From NCBI GenBank assembly GCA_015067495.1, contig SVMI01000001.1, positions 460,545-524,544 of the forward strand: 64,000 nucleotides of DNA, given 5' to 3'. The notes under the pieces are model-generated. The model did not search any database. It was not told the origin of the DNA and saw nothing but the letters and a program-made list of their open reading frames with translations. Within the stretch, counting starts at the first letter, position 1; each line of letters starts with the position of its first letter. The position numbers and the translations under genes are program-made. Of this stretch, positions 1 to 8,499 are shown piece after piece. This stretch comes from Oscillospiraceae bacterium. Its GTDB lineage: Bacteria; Bacillota; Clostridia; Oscillospirales; Oscillospiraceae.

Positions 1-1
1 C

Positions 2-118
2 AAGGAAGAGGATCTGGAGTTCCTTGCACAGTCTGCCTACGCAGATGCCTGCGCACCCGGCAACCCCAAGGAAGCTTCCGTCGAGGACATGAAGGCACTG
101 ATCCGCCAGCTCATGTAA
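2..118 (+). CDS. C-terminal fragment of an iron-containing alcohol dehydrogenase
   Basis: Only the last 38 codons are inside the window; the gene begins to the left. The tail reads as ...FLAQSAYADACAPGNPKEAS...LIRQLM. Seen: the D-A-C-x-P-G-NP segment followed by a short helix and a TAA stop. This is the usual C-terminus of the Fe-dependent alcohol dehydrogenase family (lactaldehyde reductase, butanol or propanediol dehydrogenases), NAD(P)H-dependent cytoplasmic oxidoreductases. The substrate cannot be told from the tail. A strong hairpin terminator follows 17 bases after the stop, so the gene is transcriptionally separate from what comes next. Confidence 0.7.
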   Translation, partial: KEEDLEFLAQSAYADACAPGNPKEASVEDMKALIRQLM

Positions 119-135
119 GCTCCAAAATCAAACAG

Positions 136-168
136 ACGCGCTGTCGAAGCTTCGGCAGCGCGTTTTTT
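136..168 (+). terminator. Intrinsic terminator of the alcohol dehydrogenase gene
   Basis: Stem ACGCGCTG... pairs with ...CAGCGCGT through an 11-13 bp helix with one G-U pair and is followed by six T residues. It lies just after the stop at 116-118. Confidence 0.85.
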
Positions 169-210
169 AACAAATTGTACAAATATTGTGAAAACATCCG
201 CTGAAAACGG

Positions 211-239
211 TTGAATTCTGCCGATAGTTGTTATATAAT
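211..239 (+). promoter_or_regulatory. Sigma-A promoter of the YkgJ-TIR-ParA operon
   Basis: TTGAAT (211-216), a 17-base spacer and a consensus TATAAT (234-239) lie about 40 bases before the ATG at 279. No other promoter is obvious until the terminator at 8.2 kb, so this is the best candidate for driving the whole first operon. Confidence 0.7.
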
Positions 240-278
240 GAAATAGAATATATCCAAAATTACGGAAAGAGGATACTT

Positions 279-758
279 ATGGAAAACAAAATGCAAGTCA
301 AAGACGGCAAGATCAATTTTCGCTGCAAGATGTGCGCGTGCAAGCACTCCTGCTGCGGTCCCTTTGCGGGCATCAGCAATGAGCTGACCAGCATCGACAG
401 CCGCCCCTTTGATGAGATCGTTTTGACCCCCGAGGACTACAAGGAAATGTGTGAAGCCGGACTGCAGGCGTTCATCGAGCAGGGTGTTTCCCCGGTCAAC
501 GGCAAGCAGTATTTCAAAATGGCACTTGCCGAGGATGGCACCTGCAAGGCGTTCAAGGACGGCAAATGCAGCATCTATCAGCATAGCCCCACCCTGTGCA
601 AGGCGTTCCCGTTCTATTTCGATCTGTTTGCAGGTTTGTGCGCCATCGACTGTGAAGGCTTCTCCGACGATGCATGGGTAGACATGGAAGCCGTGAAGCC
701 CATGATCGAATACGCAAAGAAAATGTACAAGTTCTGGATCGATTTCTACGAAGATTGA
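279..758 (+). CDS. YkgJ-family cysteine-cluster protein
   Basis: 159-aa cytoplasmic protein. The start at 279 is chosen because GAAAGAGG (265-272) sits at normal distance before it; an upstream in-frame ATG at 228 overlaps the promoter. Residues near the N-terminus carry the CKMCACKHSCC cluster, and further Cys residues occur in DGTCKAF, GKCSIY, TLCKAF and LCAIDC. This matches the CxxCxxCC family (YkgJ-like), proposed to chelate zinc or an iron-sulfur cluster; its biochemical role is not established. Its stop is 24 bases before the TIR gene and no terminator intervenes, so it is probably co-transcribed with the downstream genes. Whether it is functionally part of that system is an inference. 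Confidence 0.8.
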   Translation: MENKMQVKDGKINFRCKMCACKHSCCGPFAGISNELTSIDSRPFDEIVLTPEDYKEMCEAGLQAFIEQGVSPVNGKQYFKMALAEDGTCKAFKDGKCSIYQHSPTLCKAFPFYFDLFAGLCAIDCEGFSDDAWVDMEAVKPMIEYAKKMYKFWIDFYED

Positions 759-782
759 TATTACCCACAAGGAGGCGATCAC

Positions 783-1799
783 TTGCCGAATTTTTACACT
801 GCGGAAGCGGTTAAGGAAAAGCCGTTTCTATTCATCAGCTACAGTCATGAAGATAAGACATTGACCGCCGAAATGGCAAGATTTTTGCTGGACAGCGGTG
901 TGCGGCTGTGGTACGACACGGGACTCGCCGCCGGTGATCCGTGGGCAGATGTGGTCAAGGATCTGATCGAGGACGCCAACTGCCGCGGCATCATTTTTGT
1001 GTGCAGCCCGGCATCCTACGTCAGCCAGAATGTCCATGAGGAGCGCGCACTGGCGCTGAAGGTTCAGCAGGAGCGGGGCGCGGACAAGTACCCCTTTTTC
1101 ATTGTCAACGTCTGTGAAAGCAGTGCATCCGGGTCTTACATGAGCCTGCTGCAGAAGACCTTTGAGATGGATTTCGGAGGTCAGATCAATAAGCTTTTCC
1201 CCATCAAGCACCTCTACACCCTGATGAAGATCATCGGCCCTGACCCGCTGTGTATCATGACGGCAGGGGAGCGGTGGCATACAGAGCTTTTTGAGGAAGG
1301 CATCCGGCGCAAGGCACTGGAAACTGTGGACAGAGGTGCTGCCGCCGAGGAGAAGATCCAGAAGAACTCCGCCTTCAGCGGTGCGATCCTGACCTTTGGC
1401 AGCTATAACGGCACGCCGCTGAAATGGCAGCTTGTTTACCGGGAGGGCGAAAACGGCGTATTCCTCTTGCAATCGCTGCTGCCTGCCGCCTACGGTGAGG
1501 GCTTGGAGCAATGGTTGAAGCAGGAATTTCGCAGCACTGCCTTCGCCCCGGAAGAAGCAAAGCTGATCCGTCAGCTGCGGCTGCTGCTGCAGAAGGAGAC
1601 CCAGAAGCTTACGGCGGATCAGCTGAAAGCGGATGCCGCATGGTGGCTGGGCGACTGCACCGGCTCCCGTCAGGCGGAGGTCAAGGCGGAAGGCGTCGTC
1701 AGCGCGCTGCGGCAGGTCAATCACCGCTTCCAGCGCGGCGTTCGTCCCGTGATGATCCTCAATTTGGAAGTTGCAGAACAGTTAATGAATAAAAGCTAA
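783..1799 (+). CDS. TIR-domain protein with C-terminal DUF6273-like domain
   Basis: 338 aa, TTG start at 783 with GGAGG 7 bases upstream. Residues 15-24 read FLFISYSHED, followed by VRLWYDTGLAAGDPW and a SPASYVSQNVHEERAL segment: the betaA strand, BB-loop region and alphaC region of a TIR domain. E86 or E87 occupies the position of the catalytic glutamate of TIR NAD+ hydrolases. The second half (about 198-335) contains a GSYNGTPLKWQLV...LLQSLL pattern, then an AF-x-PEEAKLI segment and a final RPVMIL, as in DUF6273, a domain often found in Clostridia surface or regulatory proteins. No TM segment or signal peptide. It opens the core of the first operon; the 3' end is 12 bases from the next start. 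NAD-cleaving effector activity is inferred, not shown. Confidence 0.82.
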   Translation: MPNFYTAEAVKEKPFLFISYSHEDKTLTAEMARFLLDSGVRLWYDTGLAAGDPWADVVKDLIEDANCRGIIFVCSPASYVSQNVHEERALALKVQQERGADKYPFFIVNVCESSASGSYMSLLQKTFEMDFGGQINKLFPIKHLYTLMKIIGPDPLCIMTAGERWHTELFEEGIRRKALETVDRGAAAEEKIQKNSAFSGAILTFGSYNGTPLKWQLVYREGENGVFLLQSLLPAAYGEGLEQWLKQEFRSTAFAPEEAKLIRQLRLLLQKETQKLTADQLKADAAWWLGDCTGSRQAEVKAEGVVSALRQVNHRFQRGVRPVMILNLEVAEQLMNKS

Positions 1800-1811
1800 G
1801 GAGAGATGGAT

Positions 1812-4043
1812 ATGAACATTGATTTTAACAGCATCAGCATCGAACCGATCGTAGGCGCATCCGCGGCTACATCCCAAGAAGATGTCTTTTCCTTTGACAG
1901 ATATGAGGACAGAAAAAGCGTTGCTGCCAAAATTCTGGCGGAGCTGAACAACCGCTTTGTTACCATCAAGCGCGACGGCAAGCCCAAAAGCGGTTTCTGT
2001 ATGGAGGACGGCTCCCGTCAGATCGGTCTGCTGTCCCAGTGCCACTCCCTGCAGTCCATGGTTTCTCTGGCGCAGGATTTCGGTCTGGACTTCACCCAGC
2101 CGGATATCGTCCCCAAGCAGAAGGGTACCATCCGTGAGCTGATGGATATCATCATCGAGGACGTTCTGGAGACGGTCTGTATCGTCGATCCCGAGGATGA
2201 GGACAAGGGTGAGCATCGGTTCGACAATGCCAAGGGCTACGTTTTCGATACCTCTCCTTACAATTCCTCCTGCTTTTCGGAAAAATATTCTGACGTCAAC
2301 TCCATCACTTGGGTCATTACCTCCTTCCTTTTGATCCTGCGTCACCACGCTGCGATCCATGAGGTCTGTAAGTGGGAGAAGGCACTGGTCAATGTTATCC
2401 GTTACGGACTTCAGTATCTGATCGACGCCTTTATCGAGGGCGAAGAGGGCAAAAAGTACGAATATCTGGAGCAGGGCTGGAACTTCACCAAAAATTGCAT
2501 CGAGCCTTCTCTGTACTTCTCCTACACCGTCTGCGAATGCTATCTGGATGTGTTTGAAACCTTCAAGCCCTTCCTGGAGTATCTGCATGCGGTGCGCAAC
2601 CATGAGCAGTATTTCACCCCCATCAATGCCGATCAGGCTGCGAAGTTTGAGGCGGAGAAGCAGGATTACGAAAAGCAGCGCAACCGCCATGTGGACGAGA
2701 GCAAGCGCGAAGCCCGCTACGATGAGTACAACGAGCTGGCACGTATTTACCGCCTGATCAACGGCATCGATGACCGGGACGATCTGACCATCGACGGCAC
2801 GCTCTACGGTCAGCTGGAAGAAAAATGCAAGCGCGTCGCAAAGCGCGTTTGGGATCTGACCAAAAAGGAACTGGCGGAAAAGTTCTACTACAACGACCTG
2901 CAGAACACCGTCACCGAGCAGGAGATCCGCATGAGTACCACCAGTGACGTGCTGTTCAACACCGTTTACATTGTTAACATCATGCTCTGCTCCGGTCTGG
3001 ATGAGACCATCGAGCTGGAACGCAACAGATACCTCCATCTGGGTGAGGCTCTGAACGCAGAAAAGAGCCAGCAGGACTATGACAACCTGCTGGAAAGCTG
3101 CATGCTGACTGTCCAGAAGGCATTCCGTACTTACGACAGTCTGAAAAATGCAGGCAAGGAGTACATTGTTGACCAGTTCCTCGTTGGCTTTAACGAGAAT
3201 TTTGACGGTCACGAGGTGGCGATCAGCGAGCTTAGAAAGCTGCGTATGCGTACCTTCTCCCTGCTGCCTCTGCTGATCCACACCAACAACAAGGTTTGTG
3301 AATATCTGGTCAAGTATCCCCACTACAACATGGGCAAGTACCACCAGCTGATCCTTGACAACCGTCTGGTGGACAAGGACGGTGAGAAGCGCTGGATCTG
3401 GGAGCGGGACGGCTTCTTCAGCGGAAGTAACTATTACTTCGTGCTGGCTCTGAAGGGCTTCTATGAGTACTATGAAAAGTACGAGCAGCGCCATATCGAG
3501 ATCGGCAAGGATAATGCCGCCCGTGAGCAGCGCATCCGTGACAGACATGAGCAGAAGCTCAGAAGCCCCGAGGGTGCCATCGGCAAGCTGCAGAACGCCA
3601 ACAAGGAGCAGAGAGAAGAGCTTCTGCAAAAGGATGAGCGGATCGCCCAGCTGGAAGCAGAACTGAGAAATGTGCAGCGTCCCATCGAAGACGCGGTGCG
3701 CGGTGTCGTTGCCGATGTGATGCAGGAGCAGTTTGCACCCATGTTTGCCGAGATGATGGCGCAGGCGGTCAAGGTGCTGACACTGAACGTGGCGGACGAG
3801 ACCGCAGACGATGCAGAAGGTACCTACGGAAAGATCAACAGCTCCCTGCATGAGCTGCTCGTGGCACTGATGATCAGCCGCTTTGCACAGCGCACCAAGG
3901 GCATCGTCAAGACACCTGCCCAATACGAAGAGCTGAAAAAGCAGGTGGATGCCGACTTTATCAGTACGATTGTTGCATACGTCACCAACCTCAGCGATGC
4001 CAGCGATGGCAAGAGCGAGCTGCTCAAGCTGCTGCGCGTATAA
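1812..4043 (+). CDS. Unrecognised large helical protein of the TIR/ParA operon
   Basis: 743-744 aa. The second of two nearby ATGs (1812) is chosen because AAGGAG (1798-1803) is 8 bases before it but only 2 before the ATG at 1806. I do not recognise the family. The protein has no signal peptide or TM segment. The middle (about 170-260) is rich in aromatic helices such as GWNFTKN...LYFSYTV, faintly recalling an alpha/alpha toroid, and a charged coiled coil occupies about 585-640 (KLQNANKEQ...RIAQLEAEL). The C-terminal 100 residues are again helical. It lies between the TIR gene and the ParA-like ATPase with short gaps (12 and 27 bases), so it is likely a structural or adaptor subunit of the same complex. 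That role is an inference from position and coiled coil only. Confidence 0.75.
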   Translation: MNIDFNSISIEPIVGASAATSQEDVFSFDRYEDRKSVAAKILAELNNRFVTIKRDGKPKSGFCMEDGSRQIGLLSQCHSLQSMVSLAQDFGLDFTQPDIVPKQKGTIRELMDIIIEDVLETVCIVDPEDEDKGEHRFDNAKGYVFDTSPYNSSCFSEKYSDVNSITWVITSFLLILRHHAAIHEVCKWEKALVNVIRYGLQYLIDAFIEGEEGKKYEYLEQGWNFTKNCIEPSLYFSYTVCECYLDVFETFKPFLEYLHAVRNHEQYFTPINADQAAKFEAEKQDYEKQRNRHVDESKREARYDEYNELARIYRLINGIDDRDDLTIDGTLYGQLEEKCKRVAKRVWDLTKKELAEKFYYNDLQNTVTEQEIRMSTTSDVLFNTVYIVNIMLCSGLDETIELERNRYLHLGEALNAEKSQQDYDNLLESCMLTVQKAFRTYDSLKNAGKEYIVDQFLVGFNENFDGHEVAISELRKLRMRTFSLLPLLIHTNNKVCEYLVKYPHYNMGKYHQLILDNRLVDKDGEKRWIWERDGFFSGSNYYFVLALKGFYEYYEKYEQRHIEIGKDNAAREQRIRDRHEQKLRSPEGAIGKLQNANKEQREELLQKDERIAQLEAELRNVQRPIEDAVRGVVADVMQEQFAPMFAEMMAQAVKVLTLNVADETADDAEGTYGKINSSLHELLVALMISRFAQRTKGIVKTPAQYEELKKQVDADFISTIVAYVTNLSDASDGKSELLKLLRV

Positions 4044-4070
4044 AATCCACATCTACAACAGGAGGATATT

Positions 4071-4991
4071 ATGGCTACAAAAGTTATTTCTTTCTTTTCC
4101 TACAAAGGCGGTGCGGGTCGTACGACCCTGCTCTACAACTGCCTTCCCTTGCTGCTGAATGAGCATATCAAGCCCACAAAGGAAGCTCCCGTTGTCCTTG
4201 TGGACATGGATATTGACAGCTGCGGTCTTTCTTATCTGCTGGGCGTTCAGGCGGATCAGATCCACGAGGATGCCTGCGTGCAGTATGTCCTTTCCAATGG
4301 CGTCGATCCCAACAAGTCCCGGGTTGAGGATTACCCCATCATGAAGAAGCTGATCCCGGTGGGCAACCCGCTGGGCTATGCCGACAATGAGGCAGTTTTG
4401 TTCCTGCCTGCCAAGGATAACCGTAACGTCAAGGCGGAAAACCGCTCCAATTATGACGACGATAACTTCGAAAAGCACATGGAAAGCTTTGTTGATGCCT
4501 GCAAAAAGTGTAATCTGCCGGCAGTGATCATGGACTCTGCCGTGGGTAATCAGGTCACAGCGCTGGTGGCAAACCATCTTTCCAAGCTGATCGTCTGCTG
4601 TATGCGTCCGACCATCCAGTTTGTTGAGGGTACTGCCCGTTATCTGCAGACCCAGGACAGCGATAATGCAACTGTTACCGGCTACAGAAACTGCATTCTG
4701 GTTCCCAACGTGGTCCCGCAGGGTGAGGTCGTGATCGACAACCTGAAGTACCCCAGCTATGCCATCAAGCGCTTCTATCAGATCTTCAGCGATTTCATCG
4801 AAGACCGCGACGAGATGGAGGACTGGCAGTACAATACAGAGATGCTGGACGGCGATACCTTCGGTATCCCCGCTGTCCCCAGCTTTATGTGGCGTGAAGG
4901 TCAGCTGTATACCCAAAAAGTCCTTGATGACAATGAAAAGCTCGCACTGGAGTGCTACCGCAAGCTGGCAGGCATCATCGCAAAACTCTGA
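4071..4991 (+). CDS. ParA/MinD-type P-loop ATPase (KGGxGRT subfamily)
   Basis: 306 aa, ATG preceded by AGGAGG. The deviant Walker A motif KGGAGRTT lies at residues 12-19, the VVLVDMDID strand (A' motif) follows about residue 42, and AVIMDSAVG about 150 provides a Walker B-like aspartate. These mark the SIMIBI class of ATPases that includes ParA, MinD, FlhG and CpsD. Members form ATP-dependent dimers that position partners on membranes or DNA. No ParB gene or parS-like repeat is nearby, so plasmid-type partitioning is unlikely. The context (TIR, two large unknown proteins, SAM-decarboxylase-like protein) suggests a switch ATPase within a multiprotein system. The stop is 21 bases before the next start, keeping the operon tight. 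Confidence 0.85.
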   Translation: MATKVISFFSYKGGAGRTTLLYNCLPLLLNEHIKPTKEAPVVLVDMDIDSCGLSYLLGVQADQIHEDACVQYVLSNGVDPNKSRVEDYPIMKKLIPVGNPLGYADNEAVLFLPAKDNRNVKAENRSNYDDDNFEKHMESFVDACKKCNLPAVIMDSAVGNQVTALVANHLSKLIVCCMRPTIQFVEGTARYLQTQDSDNATVTGYRNCILVPNVVPQGEVVIDNLKYPSYAIKRFYQIFSDFIEDRDEMEDWQYNTEMLDGDTFGIPAVPSFMWREGQLYTQKVLDDNEKLALECYRKLAGIIAKL

Positions 4992-5012
4992 TTGTCCCAA
5001 GGAGGCGCAATT

Positions 5013-7373
5013 ATGACAATGGATGTTCCCAATTTCAAAGAGGAACTGAAGCTAAAGCGGAAAGCGTTAGTGAGAGTCTTCAATCGTGAGATCACCGACC
5101 CCAACATCCGAAAGTTCATTTTCAATAAGGATGTGGAAAATGAAGGCGATCTGCTGGAGTGCCTCGTGGATACAAAGGCGTATCCCCTTTACTTCAAGAA
5201 TATTCTGGCGCTGTCTTTCTACTATGTCTATGCCTGCTACCGCTACGATCTGGATAACAAGGCGGTGGTTTCCAAGGGCGCACGTAATCATGTGGCACTG
5301 CGCATCCGCAAATATCTGGATGAGACCCTTTTCATCAATCCCATTACCATGGAGCTGATGGACTTTGTTCTGGCTGACGTGCAGAATGAGCTGTCCTTCG
5401 GTGCCCAGAGCAATCTCAAGCCGATGCTGGGAAGACTGGGCAACTTCGATCAGGGCTTCAGCTTCCGCCCCATGCTCAAGGTGGTCATCGACTACGAGCG
5501 CACCCAGTCCCGCTTTGAAGGCGGCAGACTGGAAATGACCGCGCTGTTTTTGGACATCGTGAGCAATCTGACCTTCCTGAAGAATTACTGCCTGCTGGAG
5601 GAGACGCCCTGCCAGTTCCGTTTTGTCACCCATCTGTGCAAGGACTATCAGGAGGATGACGATACCTACGAGGCAGCACCCTACGACGAGCTGTGGATCG
5701 AGCATCTGCTGCTGCGTGCCGATGACCGCTTTTATCGCCTTTACAGCATTGAAAAGGGTGAAAAGGGCGACGAGCAGAAGCAGCTGATCGTCCGTTTGCG
5801 CTATCTGGCGCTGAAGGATGACCGTCCGATGCTGTTTACCGTTCCGCAGGCAGAGGGCGAGGAGCCCCACCACTTGTCGGATTACGATCCCCGCGACCTC
5901 TACGAGTATATCGTTGCCAATGAGCTGGACCCTCATCAACCGATGCGCACAATAGATCAGAATACTGTGAGCATCGGTCAAATCCACGCAATTAACTACA
6001 AATACCTGAAGCATTTAGCACTGGCGATTTCTGATACGCTCAGCTCCTTCCCGTCGGGCAGAACGGCGCTGGTTCGCAAGTTCTCCAAGAAATATCCCTA
6101 CATTTTCGAGCAGCGGGGCAGCGCAAAGGACGTGTCTGACAGCGAGTCCCGCAACGATCTTGACTGGGACTCCGTGATCATCATGCTGCTGATCGAGGTC
6201 AGCCCCACCAGTGTGCTGGAAACCATCATCCGCACCGATACGGACGATGAAAAGCGGCTGTTCTGTGCCCTTGGCAGGGATCTTTACAAGCGCGTGTACG
6301 AGGCAGAAAGCCTGAGCCTGTTCCGCAGATCCTCTGATGAGATCATTGCCACGGTGCGTCAGGTGATCAAGACCAAGCTGATCCTCGGCGAAGCAGGCGG
6401 CTTCGGCAAGCTGCCCATCGAAAAAATGTACACCAAGCTGTTCCCCCGTGCCGCGGCGATGCTGCTGCTGTCGCTTCTGAACCATCCTTCGGAGCAGACG
6501 CAGGACGAGGGTCTTTCCTATACCGGCAACCTCAGCCACAACATCACGTTCCTGAAAAAGGAGCGGGAGGAGGGCGTTGATCCCGAAAAGACCATCCGCT
6601 ATGCCAGCATCATTCTGGGCGAGACCCTGAAGCACATTATGTGCTTCTATGCCGGTCTGGAGGAGTATGGCAAGGAAAAGGCAAAATTCGACACCAAGAC
6701 CCGCTACCACTTCATCCCCGAGAAGGAGATCCACGACATTCAGAAGAAGCTGAGCAAGCAATTCCTGAAGGCAGCCGGTGAACAGGCGGAGCAGCTGGCG
6801 GCGGATGTGGCTACAAATCCCGCAGAGGTCATGGCACTGCTGAAGCAGTTTGTGGATTTCTGCCAGAGATACTCCCAGACCGAGGATGCCGCTGCGTCGA
6901 AAAACCTCTCCATCGCGCTGGGTCGCTTTGAGGTGGTGGATACCAGCCGCTTTAAGGCACTGGCACGTAAGCTGAAGGAAGCCTCCACCCAGAACACCCG
7001 GGAGAGTGCCGTCAAGTGGGTGGATATCACGCTGGATATTCTGGAGTTCTTCAAAACCGGCAGCACACCCGATGTCCACATGGAGGGCGACCTGCTCAAT
7101 GCGGTGTATCCCTTTACAGCTGTGTTTAACAAGGGACGCGAGAATCCCGACGGCTATAAGACCATCACCTTCTCGTTGAACATCGATCCCGATGACGAGG
7201 ATAAGGGTCATGAGATCAACGTTCTTTCCGAGTTCCGTTACGACCACAACGAGGTGTACTACTGCCTGCCCAATGTGATCCGTTCCAACTTTAAGTGGTG
7301 GATCGACCCGGTGCTGATCAGCTTCCGTGACTTCAACCGCATTTTTGAGGACATTCGCAAGGAGGAAGACTGA
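5013..7373 (+). CDS. Unrecognised 786-aa protein of the TIR/ParA operon
   Basis: Start chosen at the ATG at 5013 because GGAGG (5001-5005) lies 7 bases upstream; a TTG at 4992 lies before the ribosome site and is rejected. I recognise no domain. It is soluble, mixed alpha/beta, with an acidic region around EDDDTYE (about 210) and a C-terminal beta-rich segment (KTITFSLNIDPDDEDKGHE...). No signal peptide, TM segment or P-loop is visible. Its TGA overlaps the ATG of the next gene (TGATG), the usual sign of translational coupling, so it and the SAM-decarboxylase-like protein are probably made in fixed ratio and may interact. Confidence 0.72.
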   Translation: MTMDVPNFKEELKLKRKALVRVFNREITDPNIRKFIFNKDVENEGDLLECLVDTKAYPLYFKNILALSFYYVYACYRYDLDNKAVVSKGARNHVALRIRKYLDETLFINPITMELMDFVLADVQNELSFGAQSNLKPMLGRLGNFDQGFSFRPMLKVVIDYERTQSRFEGGRLEMTALFLDIVSNLTFLKNYCLLEETPCQFRFVTHLCKDYQEDDDTYEAAPYDELWIEHLLLRADDRFYRLYSIEKGEKGDEQKQLIVRLRYLALKDDRPMLFTVPQAEGEEPHHLSDYDPRDLYEYIVANELDPHQPMRTIDQNTVSIGQIHAINYKYLKHLALAISDTLSSFPSGRTALVRKFSKKYPYIFEQRGSAKDVSDSESRNDLDWDSVIIMLLIEVSPTSVLETIIRTDTDDEKRLFCALGRDLYKRVYEAESLSLFRRSSDEIIATVRQVIKTKLILGEAGGFGKLPIEKMYTKLFPRAAAMLLLSLLNHPSEQTQDEGLSYTGNLSHNITFLKKEREEGVDPEKTIRYASIILGETLKHIMCFYAGLEEYGKEKAKFDTKTRYHFIPEKEIHDIQKKLSKQFLKAAGEQAEQLAADVATNPAEVMALLKQFVDFCQRYSQTEDAAASKNLSIALGRFEVVDTSRFKALARKLKEASTQNTRESAVKWVDITLDILEFFKTGSTPDVHMEGDLLNAVYPFTAVFNKGRENPDGYKTITFSLNIDPDDEDKGHEINVLSEFRYDHNEVYYCLPNVIRSNFKWWIDPVLISFRDFNRIFEDIRKEED

Positions 7374-8191
7374 TGCAGGCGATCCGACACTTTATGCTGG
7401 ACGCTTACGACTGCAACTTTGAGCAGGCGAACAGCGTCATGGTCATCAACAATCTGCTGGTGTCTTTGGCAGACGGACTGAACATGCATCCGATCATGCC
7501 GCCCTACATTCTGCCCTATTACTACTGCGACGAAACGGAAGACGGCGGCATCAGTGCGTTCCTGATCTGCGAGAACGGCTCTCACATCACGGTGCATACC
7601 TTCCCGTACCGCTACTGCTACTTCATCGATGTCCTGACGGACAAGTTCTTTGAAGAGGAGCGGGCAAAGGAGCTGATCCAGCGGCAGATCTATGCCAAAA
7701 ATATGCAGTGCATGCTCACGGATCGCCGGGACGATGCACAGCTGGATGAGAATCTCAACAGCTCCACGGATTTCGGCCCTCACTACATGATCACCATCGA
7801 GAATCTGGATGCCACCATGGAGAGTATCTTCAAGTGGCTGGATTGCATCGCGCCCAAGATCAATATGCTGCCCATCTCCCGTCCCTACGTGATCTTCGAC
7901 AATGTGGAAAACCCGGACTTCATTTCCGGCATTCTGGTGGTGGCGCAGAGCCACATCGCCTTCCACTATTCCATCGCGGAGCGGGCTGCCAATGTGGATA
8001 TTTTCTCCTGCAGCTTTTTGGACGACGGCGTGGTGGAGAGCATCATAGAGCAGTCCTTTGGTGAGGATGTGCGCCTGCGCCTGCATGCCCGTGGCAGCAA
8101 GCACAAGCACAATATCCGCTACACCGAGAAGAACAACTACAACATCCGCATCAACAAGGCATGGCAGGATAACATCTACAAGGAAACCTGA
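7373..8191 (+). CDS. Tandem S-adenosylmethionine-decarboxylase-like (SpeD-like) protein
   Basis: 272 aa with two copies of the AdoMetDC core. Copy 1 has NGSHITVHTFP (Ser70, His75) then IDVLTD; copy 2 has AQSHIAFHYS (Ser193, His198) then VDIFSC (Cys213). In bacterial class 1B enzymes the motif is ES-H-I-S-I-H-T with the chain cleaved before Ser to make the pyruvoyl cofactor, and the downstream D-V-F-T-C supplies the catalytic Cys. Here both Ser and His residues are kept, the Glu before Ser is Gly or Gln, and only copy 2 keeps the Cys. So copy 2 may be self-processing while copy 1 looks structural. No spermidine synthase gene is near; polyamine synthesis is therefore not the obvious role. Last gene of the first operon, followed by a terminator. 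Confidence 0.7.
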   Translation: MQAIRHFMLDAYDCNFEQANSVMVINNLLVSLADGLNMHPIMPPYILPYYYCDETEDGGISAFLICENGSHITVHTFPYRYCYFIDVLTDKFFEEERAKELIQRQIYAKNMQCMLTDRRDDAQLDENLNSSTDFGPHYMITIENLDATMESIFKWLDCIAPKINMLPISRPYVIFDNVENPDFISGILVVAQSHIAFHYSIAERAANVDIFSCSFLDDGVVESIIEQSFGEDVRLRLHARGSKHKHNIRYTEKNNYNIRINKAWQDNIYKET

Positions 8192-8201
8192 ACACATTGC
8201 A

Positions 8202-8230
8202 AAGCACCACCCACCCGGGTGGTGCTTTTT
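8202..8230 (+). terminator. Terminator of the first operon
   Basis: AAGCACCACCC pairs with GGGTGGTGCTT and is followed by T residues, 11 bases after the stop at 8191. Confidence 0.88.
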
Positions 8231-8268
8231 GTGATTTCCCACAGAATGTGTAAGGATCCGGGTTCTTC

Positions 8269-8297
8269 TTGTCAAAACCTTATTTTCATGCTATAAT
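8269..8297 (+). promoter_or_regulatory. Sigma-A promoter of the leader peptide and secreted protein
   Basis: TTGTCA (8269-8274), 17-base spacer, TATAAT (8292-8297). The surrounding bases resemble the promoter at 26516-26544, including the shared TGCTATAATAT and ATGAAGAT stretches. Confidence 0.75.
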
Positions 8298-8331
8298 ATT
8301 AATGAAGATTTACCGAAAGGAGGGCTGCGCC

Positions 8332-8400
8332 ATGCTGCAAAATCGAAGAATTTGGAGGACACGACTCAAAATCAGCATATTTGGCGTATGGCCCGCGTAA
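8332..8400 (+). CDS. 22-codon leader peptide
   Basis: A short frame starts with ATG at 8332, seven bases after a perfect AAAGGAGGG ribosome site, and ends with TAA at 8398-8400. The peptide begins MLQNRRIW, ends GVWPA, and contains four Arg and two Trp. A 10-bp hairpin overlaps its last codons. This layout, promoter then strongly translated mini-ORF then hairpin then structural gene, is typical of translation-coupled attenuation. It could also be a chance frame, but the ribosome site is too good to ignore. Confidence 0.5.
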   Translation: MLQNRRIWRTRLKISIFGVWPA

Positions 8401-8412
8401 CAGGTCATACGC
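8384..8412 (+). promoter_or_regulatory. Hairpin overlapping the leader peptide stop
   Basis: GCGTATGGCC (8384-8393) pairs with GGTCATACGC (8403-8412), ten base pairs including one G-U. No T-run follows, so it is not a simple terminator. A ribosome stalled in or finishing the leader frame would cover it. Confidence 0.45.
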
Positions 8413-8499
8413 AACCCCCATTCTTCTGTGTTTCCCTTGTGCAAATATACAGTAGATTTACACAACTCAAACATGATTTAGGATCTATGGAGGTTACAT

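Noticed and set aside
1782..4052. 756-codon minus-strand frame opposite the 744-aa gene
   Set aside because: Antisense shadow of a GC-rich coding gene; no start signal, composition unlike a protein family.
4071..4991. Plasmid partition locus
   Set aside because: The ATPase has no ParB partner and no centromere-like repeats; the operon context is different.
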